Numbered from the stretch's first letter, positions 23,560-34,244 are shown. The stretch is 64,000 nt of DNA from Torymus aiolomorphi (GCA_036365515.1 CM070874.1:163574297-163638296); one strand, 5' to 3'. A program made the numbers and translations. Notes: a model not told the origin generated them from the sequence alone.

Positions 23560-24066
23560 AGACCGGCTATACTAGAATCGATTGCGCGTAAAGTTTCAGA
23601 TAGACCCTCCCAGCCGGTTCTCCTCACCTAGCAAATCTCCTTGACCCCGAAGCTATAGAAACCTACACACAATTTGTCCTCTCCCGTTTCTGGTCCTCTT
23701 TCTCGAAATTTGGCATTGCAGCAGCAGGCTTTATAGCAATAATCATGATTATACAAACCCTGAAATTTGTTTTAGATACGTTACTGAGGGGTTACGCTTT
23801 ATATACGATTTATGGATGTAGTGCGCACATACTCGCTGCCGTCTGGTCAACATTGGCTCATTTAAGTTTGTTCAAACCAAGGCCGACCGCTATGGACGTT
23901 GGGGAGCCTGACAGGCCATCACTAGCTCCGGGAAGGAGACTGACCGCGAGCAGACCAGAAACATCATCTCGTGGTATACGGCCACCAGTACGCCCCCGGG
24001 ACTACAGCGATATACAACGTAGATTAAACTTTAGGAACGCTCCGTCTGTTGACTAATACGTCCCAT

Positions 24067-24079
24067 ATTAGGTGGGAAG
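24067..24079 (+). other. Polypurine tract, gypsy element 1
   Basis: TTAGGTGGGAAG lies immediately before the 3' LTR start TGTTATGTCG, the expected plus-strand priming site. Confidence 0.6.
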
Positions 24080-25540
24080 TGTTATGTCGTGATCATAATA
24101 ATCGAATTTTGTAATTTTGTAGCCGCATAGAATAAGCAAAAACTGTATTTCGAAACTGCAGGACACAGAGAAAAAAAAGGATTTTGTATAAATTGTGAAC
24201 CAAGTATAAAATTTCACATTATAAAATTATGATGTTTGTGCCAAAATTATATGCCTTAATAGTTAAACGAAATCTCTCTATATTAAACAATATTTCTTTA
24301 CAGTAAATGAAATCATGCGTTTTTTTATATACAAGGATTTTCTTCTCTCTGTGTACGTGCTATCAACATTCATTTAGAGGCAACAATAACCTAGTAATAA
24401 CGGCGTGAGAAAAAAAATCAAGTTATAAAAGTATAACGTACAGTAGAAGCGAAATACTAACAGGCGGATAAGAAGATATCGTATAGCTGCAGCATCAGCG
24501 TCTGGACTCGGGCGTACGTGCCTAAGCCCACTCTCTGATGTTCGTTCTCTACGAATCAGAAAGCGACAACTGACCAACTGTAGCCAATCAATGGAAGCAC
24601 CACCATAGGGGAGAGGTCCTAGGAGCGGGGAGTTGCAGTGCACCCAGTCAGTCGCGTCCGAACTCCGAAACCGTAAAATTCATCTCTGTAATCACGTCGC
24701 GAAAAATTAGCTTTGTAACTACCTTACGATTGTCTCTTGTATTAGTACTTATAAGTCGCGGCGAATAACCGGTAATATTGTTTAATGTCAAAATTCTTTC
24801 TTTGCTTTTGAATTTAATAAACTGTGTCATAAATTTAGGTTATTTTCGTCTAAAATCAAAATTGTTCGTGTTTTTATTTTTCCAAATCCCATCAGTCATT
24901 TCCTCCTATGGTATCCTAAATAAATTCGGCATTTCGTTTTTTTTTTCTATTTTCATGTGAGTAAAGAACATTCGAATTTCCGTTTTTTAAGAAGTATTCA
25001 GGTCCGCTCTTTGTCTTATTATTGGGATTTATACATAATTAAATTCACGTTCTAATTATCTCCGAATTTCGAACTTCGAACTTTGTCAATTTTTGGTTAG
25101 ACCTCCGGGCCTCAAATATATCAGTGTACAGAACATCCGAATTCCGAACTTCGAACTTTGTCAATTTTGGGTTAGACCAACGGGCCTTGAATACAACATC
25201 AATGTACAGCACAGGAGTGTGCTGCCATACCTTTCGTCACGGGAGGGCTTCCACGTTCGTGGGGATCAAATGGGGGACATCCGTGTCACCGTACGACCAC
25301 GTGTGTACAACTAACGATCTACTCGGCATAGAACTCATCTCGCCACGTTCGACCCACGCACTGCCATTCGTGATCGGAAGATAAAGGCGCAACTTCCTCC
25401 CAGGATTCGGTAAAAATTAAGGACTATATTTATCTTTCAAAAAAAAATTTCGATTCAAATCCAAAATAGCATCCAAATAAACGTTAGGGCTATTTCGGTA
25501 GAATTCACACCGATTTATATCGAAGGCCCAGGACATAACA
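24080..25540 (+). mobile_element. 3' LTR of gypsy element 1 (1,461 bp)
   Basis: It begins TGTTATGTC and ends GACATAACA, an inverted terminal pair. The last about 795 bp match the truncated 5' LTR. The short ORFs inside (for example 24778-24960) recur in the 5' copy only because the LTR does. Confidence 0.92.
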
Positions 25541-25572
25541 ATGTCCTTCTCTCTCTTTTCAGCTAAAACTCG

Positions 25573-25652
25573 TTTGCTAATCACGATAAAATCTCAATAA
25601 ATAATTTAGATATATTCGCGTATGTAAATTCAAAATTTGTCTATGTAGAATA
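25573..25652 (+). pseudogene. Inverted 80-bp env fragment
   Basis: This plus-strand piece encodes the same env segment (FANHDKISINNLDIFAYVNS) that lies on the minus strand at about 27995-28070 as the last preserved part of the element B env. Both copies stop at the same point. It appears to be an inverted duplication formed at a break or template switch. Confidence 0.75.
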
Positions 25653-25779
25653 ACATGTACGTAGCCAAATCGGTTATTTGTATTAGGATGTAGTTATACA
25701 AAGGTGTAATCTCGAAAAAGAGACTCAAAAAACGCTCTAGCGATATTACTCTTTAGGAACCGAATGGTATAAGATTTTA

Positions 25780-25896
25780 TTGATAAAAACCATTATTATA
25801 TTATATGTTTATAGTAAATAATAACCCTTTTGTTTATTTCTTCAAGTTCAAATTATAAACCTGGTCAGAATTTGAATAATACACTATAAACTGTAT
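25780..25896 (-). repeat. Dispersed repeat, part B (split by an LTR element)
   Basis: The reverse complement matches 51721-51830. Together with part A (27857-27992) it forms a repeat that is uninterrupted at 51.57-51.83 kb. The gap between A and B here is exactly the LTR element at 25897-27856. Confidence 0.8.
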
Positions 25897-26114
25897 TGTT
25901 ACACTCACACACACATACAATAATTAATAATAACCATAATTACAAAAGAATAACATATAACTTTATTTAAGATCATAAGCAGACACAATAAAACATGTTA
26001 TCAACAACAACGTCTCGAATCAACTAACTAACTCTAATCGAGAACAACAAACTGGTCGCTTGGCAACGCTTTTGTTCTTATGTTCGATGATGGTAGACGA
26101 ACACATAACATTAT

Positions 26115-26510
26115 TTCCCCTTCTTTCAGATTGTCGTCTCGACAATCAGAATTGGTCCATCTGGAATTCTTTAAATCATTTTGAATCATCTTGAAATCAT
26201 CTTGAAATCATCTATTTTTAAGCGGGTTGATCCTTGACTTTTCTGGTCAGAGGACCTGTCTCTTAAAAAATAGAATCGTTATTTTTGGGTATCATCGTGT
26301 CATTATTCTCCATCCTTTTAGATTGTCGTCCCGACAATCTTAAGATAAAACGAAAGAGAAGACGTCTTCTTCAAGCGGGCTGATCCTTCGCACACGGTCA
26401 AAGGGCCCGTCTTTTGAATTGGTCCATCTTGAATTCTTGAAAACATCTTGAAATCATCTTGAAATCTTTTTGAAAATTGTCTACTTTTAAGCGGGTTAAT
26501 CCTTGACTCA
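26115..26510. repeat. Imperfect internal duplication of the small LTR element
   Basis: Sequences containing ATTGTCGTCTCGACAATC, GAATTGGTCCATCT, runs of TCTTGAAATCA and AAGCGGGTTGATCCTTGAC occur twice or more in this 400-bp block near the polypurine tract. Each also has a palindromic ATTGTCG-CGACAAT core. Confidence 0.7.
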
Positions 26511-26814
26511 TCCGGGTATCTTCATGTCATTATCGGTGGGTAGAGTCTTGTTGGTAATTCTTGGACACAAGTGGGGAGTTGGCATGCCGTGGTACCTCAC
26601 CTCTGCGCTGGCATTTGCCCTGTGTCTCACGGGAAAAACCACGGCTCAAAATAACCGTGAGCAGAGCAGAAGAAATTACCTATCGTGGTAAGTCTTCATT
26701 GATCAAATTGAGTGATCTTCTTTTTGTGTTTTGGTGTCTTCTGGATGCAGAAAACGACATCATTGATCTTCTTAACAGACAGTTTCCGAACATAGCTTCC
26801 ATAATTTGAATATT

Positions 26815-27141
26815 CTTCTCCTTCTGGAGGATATCATCGAATAAAATCCAGAGGAAGTCTCAAATCAGTCCCGGTGTACATCTCTGCTGGAGTGGTCTCA
26901 ATGTTGAGTGTACTGATGATCTGTAAACTAAAAATACACAAGGAAATCAAACGATCCCAATCTTCTTGGTTATCTGATATATATTTAGATAAGTATTCGA
27001 GTATCGTCTTATTGTCTTTCTACCTGATCATTCGGTTATATGTGTAATGGTGTGGCCCTAGTTTTTCGAATTCCTAGCAGGTAGGACAATTTTTAACTAG
27101 TTTAGAGTCAAAGTTACGACCCTGATCACACACAATAAATA
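26815..27141 (-). pseudogene. Ty3/gypsy integrase remnant in the small LTR element
   Basis: The minus strand reads DQGRNFDSKLVKN, then KTILEYLSKYISDNQEDWDRLI and TPAEMYTGTDLRLPLD, matching the second Asp region through the C-terminal part of a gypsy integrase core. Stops and frameshifts occur throughout. It shows that the small element derives from an autonomous gypsy element. Confidence 0.75.
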
Positions 27142-27856
27142 TCAGATTTTACGTTATAACCTAACCTTAAATCGATTGGTGTTACCGAATTTTCAACAAG
27201 TGATCTCGTGTTTCCAAATGAATTATCATCTAACCTAATACGCCGTGTGTTCTTGTTACTCGTGTAGACTACGGAGGTTGTTGGTGTTGTTTGTGTATTA
27301 GAATGTAGGGTTGTACTCATCTGGTTTAATTTTAAAGCTCCAAGAGCGTTTTATGAAGAAGAGTAGGCTGGAGTACACCGACCGTCGGTGAGATGTCAGC
27401 GTCGATGAGTCATCGGTCATCATACGTATATCAGTCACCAAGCGTGCCCCACCAGCCGCCAAGCGCATGCCATCAATCGGTGTCAGTAGTATTAGCCGCA
27501 GCAGTTTCGGCAGCAGAAACTTCGGCAGCAGCCCGTGCTCCGGTCTTCGATCGGAAGGCCATACGCAGCGGTGCATGCATCGTTTTTGCTTTGCTGATTT
27601 TTCAAATCCGCCCATTTCGTCCCCAAAATTTCGGACGAACCCCCAAAATGTTACACACACACACATACAATAATTAATAATAACCATAATTACAAAAGAA
27701 TAACATATAACTTTATTTAAGATTATAAGCACACACAATAAAACATGTTATCAACAACAACGTCTCGAATCAACTAACTCGAATCGAGAACAACAAACTG
27801 GTCGCTTGGCAACGCTTTTGTTCTTATGTTCGATGATGGTAGACGAACACATAACA

Positions 27857-27992
27857 GTATGTTTGTTATCATTTATTAAACATTAACACTATTAATAATA
27901 GATTCCCACTTCTTAATGCAAATTTTATGAACTATACACATTATATAAATATTCTTACTAAACAATAGTTGTATTCTGATACATTGATAAAT
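27857..27992 (-). repeat. Dispersed repeat, part A
   Basis: The reverse complement matches about 51568-51720 (core TTGCATTAACAAGTGGGAATC there, one base different here). It directly follows the broken end of the element B env, so the last codons of that ORF are fusion sequence rather than env. Confidence 0.8.
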
Positions 27993-28921
27993 TTTGAATT
28001 TACATACGCGAATATATCTAAATTATTTATTGAGATTTTATCGTGATTAGCAAACGATTCCCTCTTTACGGTTTCAAAAATAACGAGTTTAGGGTGCTCA
28101 GTTCGAATTATTTTATAACCACATACAGATTCTTCAGCTTTACTAGTTAAAGCAAAAGTAATATCCTGAGTTGATAAAGAATATACAACTTGATCGTGAT
28201 TACCGAAGTAGTCAACTATCTTATTTGCATATTCTTCATACAGAATACTATAGTGGTTAAATTTACAACTGTCTATTGGTATATCTTTCCAAAAGGTTGG
28301 TCCGCCATCAACATCTACGCAGGTACTGTCAGATAATGTGCAAGTAGAACCAGAGCTTAAATGGATTTTGTTGTTATTAATATCAACGCGAGCCTTCTGG
28401 CTTTGAACCGTAACTCTAATGGTACCTTGCACTACAACCGAATCCCATGAACCTTAAGGATCCATGTAGGCGGTGCCTTGGCAACTACCGTGATTTTTAA
28501 TTGAACCCGCAAATGTCATAGGAAACGCGTGCGTGTTATTCACCCTGATACCGTTGAATACACTATTGCCGAAGATTTCCTGTGTGAAAGAGATCTCACA
28601 TTGTTTACCCGAGATTTCTTGCATGCATTCACCGGCACCCTGGTGCACAACAGACACGTGTAAGTGCATACCACAGTAATAGACGATTCGGTGAACTTTT
28701 AATTTACATTGGATAACCTCAGTTTCTAAGTACTCATTTATTTGAAGGAGTTGAATATACTTTCGTGTGACGTTAGCTGCGATATGAGGTATATCACACG
28801 GTCCGATATCTAATAAGGATATAGTTGTAATATTTAATATTCGGGAACCACAATCATAACCTATCAAACCAATTACACCGTGTAGACTGGCGGCAAAGAC
28901 TAATAAATGATTCATCTGCAA
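27993..28921 (-). pseudogene. env: Chuvirus-like env of element B, truncated
   Basis: A signal peptide (LLVFAASLHGVIGL) leads to GYDCGSRILNITTISL, closely parallel to the env of element 1. A single TAA (28454-28456) interrupts an otherwise open frame. Later segments STQDITFALTSKAEESVCGYKIIRTEHPKLV have direct counterparts in element 1. The protein lacks its C-terminal half, including the membrane anchor, because the gene ends at the join to the dispersed repeat. It cannot work as an envelope protein. Confidence 0.75.
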
Positions 28922-29062
28922 CAGAATAATAGAAAGTTTTTATAAATTATTCAGTTTCGGAATTTTCCTTTCTTTTCTTTTTGATTTTTATTTCTTTATT
29001 TATATGCGATATTCTGAGACGGTTTGCGTGTAAAATTTTTAGCTTTTTACGAATTAAAATTT

Positions 29063-30393
29063 TCATATTATTTCTATTAATAATTTATAATATTTTATGA
29101 GGACCCGTATAATGATCCCTAAACTTTTCGGTTTTGATCCCTTCAATAAGAATACAAAATCTCCTATCTTAAAATTTTTCTGGTTAATATTTTTATCATA
29201 ATACTTTTTTGACCTAAATTTTGAATTAACTAAATTATCATAGAATAATTTCCTAATGCCTGTAAGCCTACTAACTAACTCTTTTACATAACCCTGATAT
29301 GTAGGTAATAAATGGCCTTCACGAAGGGGATCACTGGACGGAAGCCTAGCTAAACGTTCAAAGACAACCTCAAAAGGTGTATGTTTTGTACTTTCCTGTA
29401 TACATGAATTATAATTTAACATCGCGATATCAACCCACTGATCCCATTCGTTATCTTTTTCCGCATATTGTTTTAAGAATTCGCCTAACGCATGGTGCGA
29501 CCTGTCTAGCGAACCGTTCGATTGTCGGTGAAAAGCAGTTGTTTTGATTTGTTTTATTTTAAAACGTTTTGCAATCTTTTTCATTAAATTACTAAGAAAG
29601 TTTCGACATTGATCGGTTAAAATAATCTTAGGAGCTCCGAAAACACAAATTAGCTTTTTGATAAATGCGTCAGCAATTGTAGTTGCTAATGCATTTGGCA
29701 AAGGCACTGCAAGACAAAATTTTGATAATTGGTCTTGCATTGTCAATATGTACTCGTTATCGGATTTTCCCACGATATCAAGGGCAACTTTTTCGAAAAT
29801 TATGCCCGACGTATCAGTGATCACCACTGGCTGTTTGGATTTTAACCTGACTAATTTTTTTTGTTGGCATTCTATACATTGTTGAATGCGTCTTTGTATG
29901 TCTTGTTTCAAATTCTCCCAATAATAGTCCTGACGTATTCTATAAAATGTTTTAGAAACTCCGCGATGACCTCCAATGAGACAAGTGTGCATTTCGTAAA
30001 AAATTTCATTTCTCTTATTTTCTGGAACGTATCTTAAAGTTCCTTTACAAATAATTACGTTAATTTTACTCTTATCAAAAACAATTTTGAGAATTTCTAA
30101 AATGTTGTTCCAATTTTCAATATAGGGACTTCTAATCATGCTAAATCCATCATTCCAATATTTTCAATATAGGGACTTCTAGTCATGCTAAATCCATCTA
30201 AATTTCTCTCCTGTAACAAATCGCGTAATTTAATTAGAACTTCATAAATTTTCTCCTTAATAGTTAGTTGTGACTCCGTCGAGTCTTCATGAATGCACAA
30301 GGAAAATAAGTATTTATTATTACTTCGTTTTATTTCATTAATAATTCCAACTTGTAAAATTTGCTTTTCTGGAATTTTATTTGACTCGATCAA
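29063..30393 (-). pseudogene. Integrase of gypsy element B
   Basis: The HHCC zinc motif (MHTCLIGGHRG, CIECQQKK) and core (ALDIVGKSDNEY first Asp, ILTDQCRNF second Asp) are present. At the third catalytic site the residue is Asp rather than Glu (SNGSLDRSHH), and six residues following the first Asp motif are missing compared with element 1. An imperfect 37-bp tandem duplication at 30114-30198 disrupts the N-terminal linker and splits the frame. The C-terminal module starts at KIGDFVFLLKGS and is cut short. Inactive on several counts. Confidence 0.88.
30114..30198. repeat. Short tandem duplication in element B integrase
   Basis: TTTCAATATAGGGACTTCTA and the following ATGCTAAATCCATC occur twice with a nine-base spacer, differing at one base. 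The duplication produces the frame break between 30139 and 30136. Confidence 0.85.
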
Positions 30394-30399
30394 TTTTTG

Positions 30400-31096
30400 T
30401 GATTAGGGGAATGGACTTCAACGAACGAGTTATTGTTTAAAAATTGATATATTTTAATCCAATGTTTCGAGGGTTATTTTACCCTCCTCTTCAGGGCTAC
30501 AATTAAAAGAGAAAATTGTCATAATTGTCGAATGTAAACGACGACAAGATAATCTTAAAATGTAAAGAACAAAAACCTTATGCTATCAAATTTTAACGTA
30601 TAATAACGTCGTTAAAGTTAATCGCTATTGTAGTTGTTATACAAATATATACATGTGTGTAAAAACCGGTTGGACCGAAGTGCTAAAAAAAATTTTTTTT
30701 ATTGAAAGCTCAGTGAGAAATAGAACGTAGTAAAAAGCCAAATAATACTTATAAAGAAACAGAAAACTCACATCCTTCCTTTCGTCTCACTTTCATTGTT
30801 GCTACAAGGACACTTTAATCGATGGCACTTGGAGCAACACTGAAGAAACGATATCAAATTAGAAAATTAGCCGATATTTAAAAGATGGCAAAGGAAGGGG
30901 GAGGCGTTTAAGTGGGAGAGAACCAGCGAGACTCTCACACGGTTAGAATAGGGAAGCATGACTGTAGAAAGTCGGCGGGGCTTCGCTACACTGGCACTAA
31001 GGCTAGTATAGGCAATAGACCAGCGTCGCTTATGCCACCTCTCTACATCATACTACCAGGATAGGTGCGGACGAATTTTAGTCGTGTGGAAGGAAA
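30400..31096 (-). mobile_element. Penelope-like element fragment with 12-bp TSD
   Basis: The 697-bp insert is flanked by GATCAATTTTTG at 30388-30399 and 31097-31108. On the minus strand it contains CCCTGAAGAGGAGGGT followed by ACCCTCGAAACATTGG: a CTGAAGA box, a perfect six-base stem II (GAGGGT/ACCCTC) and GAAAC, the hammerhead-type core of Penelope-like pseudo-LTRs. No RT or GIY-YIG sequence was recognised. It interrupts the pol linker of element B. Confidence 0.7.
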
Positions 31097-31108
31097 GATC
31101 AATTTTTG

Positions 31109-31505
31109 AGCACCATGATCGCACGCGGTACCATTTATGTCAACAAAATATATGATGTTGTCTTGTCTATATTCAATTGATTCTTTAGTTCCTACAATAT
31201 TTTTAACTATAATATTATTAGTCTTATTTGTTGAATCACTTATTATACTATTAGTCTCATTATCATTATTGCTACATAAAACTGATTTAGTGCTAAAATT
31301 TTGTTGTACTCCCTCGGTTTCAATGTCTGAGAGTACTGAAGTATTAGAATCTATATCCGATTTTTTCTCATCTATATCGTGGCTATCTTTACATTTTTGC
31401 GATTTTTTCAACGTACCTTTAATCTTATTATTAGCACGAGAAGGAAACTTATTACAAATTTGACTTTTGTCATTATCATTATTAGCGTTTACATCAAGAT
31501 TAACA
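31109..31505 (-). pseudogene. Element B pol linker, distal part
   Basis: An acidic Asn/Ser-rich segment ends in NIIYFVDINGTACDHGAQKL, equivalent to the conserved linker before integrase in element 1. The frame is continuous with 42402-42556 across the Polinton target site if the duplicated six bases are counted once. Confidence 0.8.
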
Positions 31506-31511
31506 GGTGTA
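31506..31511. other. Left 6-bp target duplication of the Polinton
   Basis: GGTGTA is repeated at 42396-42401. Six-base duplications are characteristic of Polinton/Maverick integration. Confidence 0.92.
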
Positions 31512-31828
31512 AGTAGTATATCCCGCGCTATGGGCCGTCACAACAAACCTGACCTTGACAGCCGGCGCCAGCCGGGGTCAAAGTTCGGGATGCTGACGAC
31601 GCATAGCGCGGGGACAGACGCGAGAGCGAAAGAAAGCTGCATGAGCATAATATTATCCTGCGAACGTGCCTCGCCGGTCTAACACGTTCACGTACACCAA
31701 CAGCACACAGGTACACACAAACATAAACACAGGCACACACACATTATTACAACTTTTGTGAAAGCTTTTCTCTACTACTCACCGAAAGACCAACGATTAA
31801 ATTATAATAATAATATATAATTATATAT

Positions 31829-31850
31829 AGTGTGTGTGTGTGTGTGTGCG
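31829..31850. repeat. (TG)n microsatellite in the left Polinton TIR
   Basis: A short TG run, followed by CG-rich variants, at the outer side of the GA tract. It corresponds to the AC run at 42264-42280 in the right TIR. Confidence 0.85.
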
Positions 31851-31904
31851 CGTACATGCGCGCGTGCATTTGTGCATATACGCAACGCACACGAGTGTGT
31901 GAAA

Positions 31905-32394
<490 letters not shown>

Positions 32395-32549
32395 CACCAT
32401 TCATGAATATATGGTTAGCATTTTTATTCTTTCTAATTAAAATTATGAATTAAGAAATTATAACATTTTTTACATTCTTTTGTCAAACACTGTCATCATT
32501 TCTTAATCCGCATACACACACTAAGCTATGGCTTTAAGGCCCAGTTCGC

Positions 32550-32850
32550 GTAGCCTCTCTGTATCATGGCAAATGCACCTACATAAAAATTTCCAGATTC
32601 ATGGGGTTTTTATGGGGTTTTCGATATTTTATCGGATTTTGGAAGCTAATGGTACATGACTCATGAATATATGGTCATGTGTCTATGGTGTTTTTATGGT
32701 GTATTTTATAACTTTTGTGTATAGCCTCTCTACGCCATGACAAGTGTACCTACACAAAAAAAATTTCAGATTCACGGGTTTTTTATGTTTTTTACAACTT
32801 TTATGTATAGACTCTATGTACTGTGCAGCAAGTGTCCAACACCCACGCGC
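32550..32850. repeat. Diverged tandem repeats (about 130 bp, 2-3 copies)
   Basis: Units share GTAGCCTCTCTGTATCATGG-like starts, CACCTACA, AAAAATTTCCAGATTCA and a TTTTTATG run. They lie just inside the left TIR. No coding potential. Confidence 0.6.
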
Positions 32851-32929
32851 AGTATCTAATCACGCGCGCACGGTTTGAAAAAAAAAATATGAAATAACCG
32901 TAGCCTCATGGACATTTCATAACCACTTC

Positions 32930-33196
32930 ATGATAGATCCGCGACACTCGCTCGTGGAACTGTACATCCGAATTTCTGCATTGAACCACTATCTACATAA
33001 CGTACTGGCGCGCAACATTTGTATGGGGAGCACAAGAGAGACACATGACACACTTCAGAATACGCAGAATACCCTCATGCTTTGCAACGGAGATGTTCAC
33101 GCGGCGAGACAATATTCGCGACTGACATCTGGTCGACCGTTCGTCTTTGCCACGGATGATCTCATCGCACGTGGGCCCTCTGCTGTCGAATTATAG
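32930..33196 (+). CDS. Unknown 88-residue ORF in the Polinton
   Basis: An ATG-initiated ORF with no recognised motif. It lies between repeats and lacks a clear promoter, so it may be fortuitous. I do not assign a function. Confidence 0.2.
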   Translation: MIDPRHSLVELYIRISALNHYLHNVLARNICMGSTRETHDTLQNTQNTLMLCNGDVHAARQYSRLTSGRPFVFATDDLIARGPSAVEL

Positions 33197-33339
33197 CGCC
33201 TTACCTCGAATTAGTCATAAATTATAGTCGAAGAAATTTTATCTTACCACGTGTCCCACAATGTTTTCCGAACGAGAAACGCGTCGACTTTTTTCTTCTT
33301 TATTTATTTAATCGTACGGTACTGTAGAATTTTCCTGAT

Positions 33340-33600
33340 TAATAAGAAAATGTCACGTACATCGAGTTGCAGCTGCACATTATTTTGACCATTGAATTAC
33401 ACAGGGAAAGAATTTTTTCTCGAGGAAAGTCTCAAGAAAAGGAAGTTCAGATTATTTTTTCTCCTCTATTTCATCGTACGACGCTGTGGAATTTTGCTGA
33501 TTAATGAGAAAATGTCACGTACATGGAGTTGCAGTTGCACATTATTTTGACTATTTAATTACATAGGGAAACATTTTTTCTCGAGGAAAGGCTCAAGGAA
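33340..33600. repeat. About 170-bp repeat family, Polinton left block
   Basis: Units contain GAAAATGTCACGTACATCGA, GTTGCAGCTGCACATTATTT and TTTTTTCTCGAGGAAAG. About two copies lie here, two at 34245-34480, and two in inverse orientation at 39115-39470. Confidence 0.9.
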
Positions 33601-33714
33601 AGGAATGACAAATAGAAGCAAATACACCCATACACATACTCACAAATACATAGACGCACGCACGTCAATATTTTGACGTTCCAACAAACATACACCAGGC
33701 ACTGCTGTTTTTCG

Positions 33715-33860
33715 GCTCGTTGATAGAGGAAGGGCCGCAAGGTTTTTTCAAACCTTTCTCGAGGAGCGGATGGCCAGCGGGAAGTCCCCTGACGGGTATT
33801 GGAAGTCGGCCGTTGGCTGCTGGAAATCGGCTGTCGACTGCAGGAACTAGCTGTTTCAAA
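33715..33860. repeat. Inverted counterpart of 36890-37080
   Basis: GAGGAGCGGATGGCCAGCGG and GGAAGTCGGCCGTTGGCTGC match the reverse complement of the GC-rich array at 36.9-37.1 kb, giving an internal inverted repeat 3 kb apart. Confidence 0.8.
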
Positions 33861-33944
33861 TACTGGTTCAGTTATCCATGCGGCTACATCGACGCCCCGT
33901 CTACTACTGACGCATCAGGGGACCACACCCTGGAAAGTTAGTGG

Positions 33945-34240
33945 CGCTAGAGTAGCAATACAAAGAACGCACTCGTGACCGATGACGACGCAGTGTAAAA
34001 ACATCTCATTGGCTACCGCTGTCTCTCGAACGTTGTGATTAGCGGCGGCGGCGCATCAGAAGAGAGCTCATTGGCTGCTGTGACCGATGACGACGCAATG
34101 CAAAATCACCTCATTGGCCGACAAAAGACCCGCGGAACTAGCCCTACCACAAGGCTCGCGGACTCGCGAGTGGCCACGCGCGGTCGGAGGGGCGCCGGCC
34201 GCGGCTAAGAACTCATTGGCCACTACTACTGCGCCGGCAA
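33945..34240. promoter_or_regulatory. CCAAT-box-rich module, copy 1
   Basis: CTCATTGGC occurs four times (near 34005, 34067, 34111 and 34210), and GTGACCGATGACGACGCA occurs twice. A related module with three more copies is at 36475-36715. Inverted CCAAT boxes in such numbers suggest a promoter or enhancer, but this is inference. Confidence 0.45.
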
Positions 34241-34244
34241 AAGA

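Larger units (their letters stand above)
20662..24056 (+). pseudogene. env: Chuvirus-like class III glycoprotein (env) of gypsy element 1, split by a MITE
   Basis: An N-terminal signal peptide (ALLLIVTLSAYFPVTLS) is followed by GYECGRGPLNITTFS, the start typical of chuvirus-type (negative-strand RNA virus) glycoproteins captured by insect retroelements. Conserved cysteines, HIVQC, and a C-terminal transmembrane stretch GIAAAGFIAIIMIIQ with a following LRGYALYTIYG segment complete the pattern. The gene is inactive: frameshifts near 21100 and 21365, stops at 21802 and 21814, and a 1,409-bp insertion at 22151-23559. It would have served as an envelope protein for particle entry; this copy cannot. 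The assignment rests on motif order recognised by eye. Confidence 0.75.
13273..25540 (+). mobile_element. Ty3/gypsy element 1 with chuvirus-like env
   Basis: From left: truncated 5' LTR (13273-14069), PBS (14071), gag, protease, RT, RNase H, linker domain, integrase, env, polypurine tract (24067-24079) and full 3' LTR (24080-25540). The coding region carries at least a dozen stops and frameshifts. The LTRs remain very similar over the shared 797 bp. A 1.4-kb MITE splits env. Confidence 0.92.
25897..27856 (-). mobile_element. Small gypsy-derived LTR retroelement with 4-bp TSD
   Basis: LTRs of 214 bp (25897-26110) and 208 bp (27649-27856) begin TGTTACAC and end CACATAACA. GTAT is duplicated at 25893-25896 and 27857-27860. 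On the minus strand a PBS, TGGGGGTTCGTCCG, resembling a tRNA-Pro site lies at 27632-27645, and a polypurine tract AAAGAAGGGGAAA lies at about 26113-26125. So the element reads on the minus strand. Its 1.5-kb interior has no intact gene, only an integrase remnant, so it depends on other elements. Confidence 0.92.
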
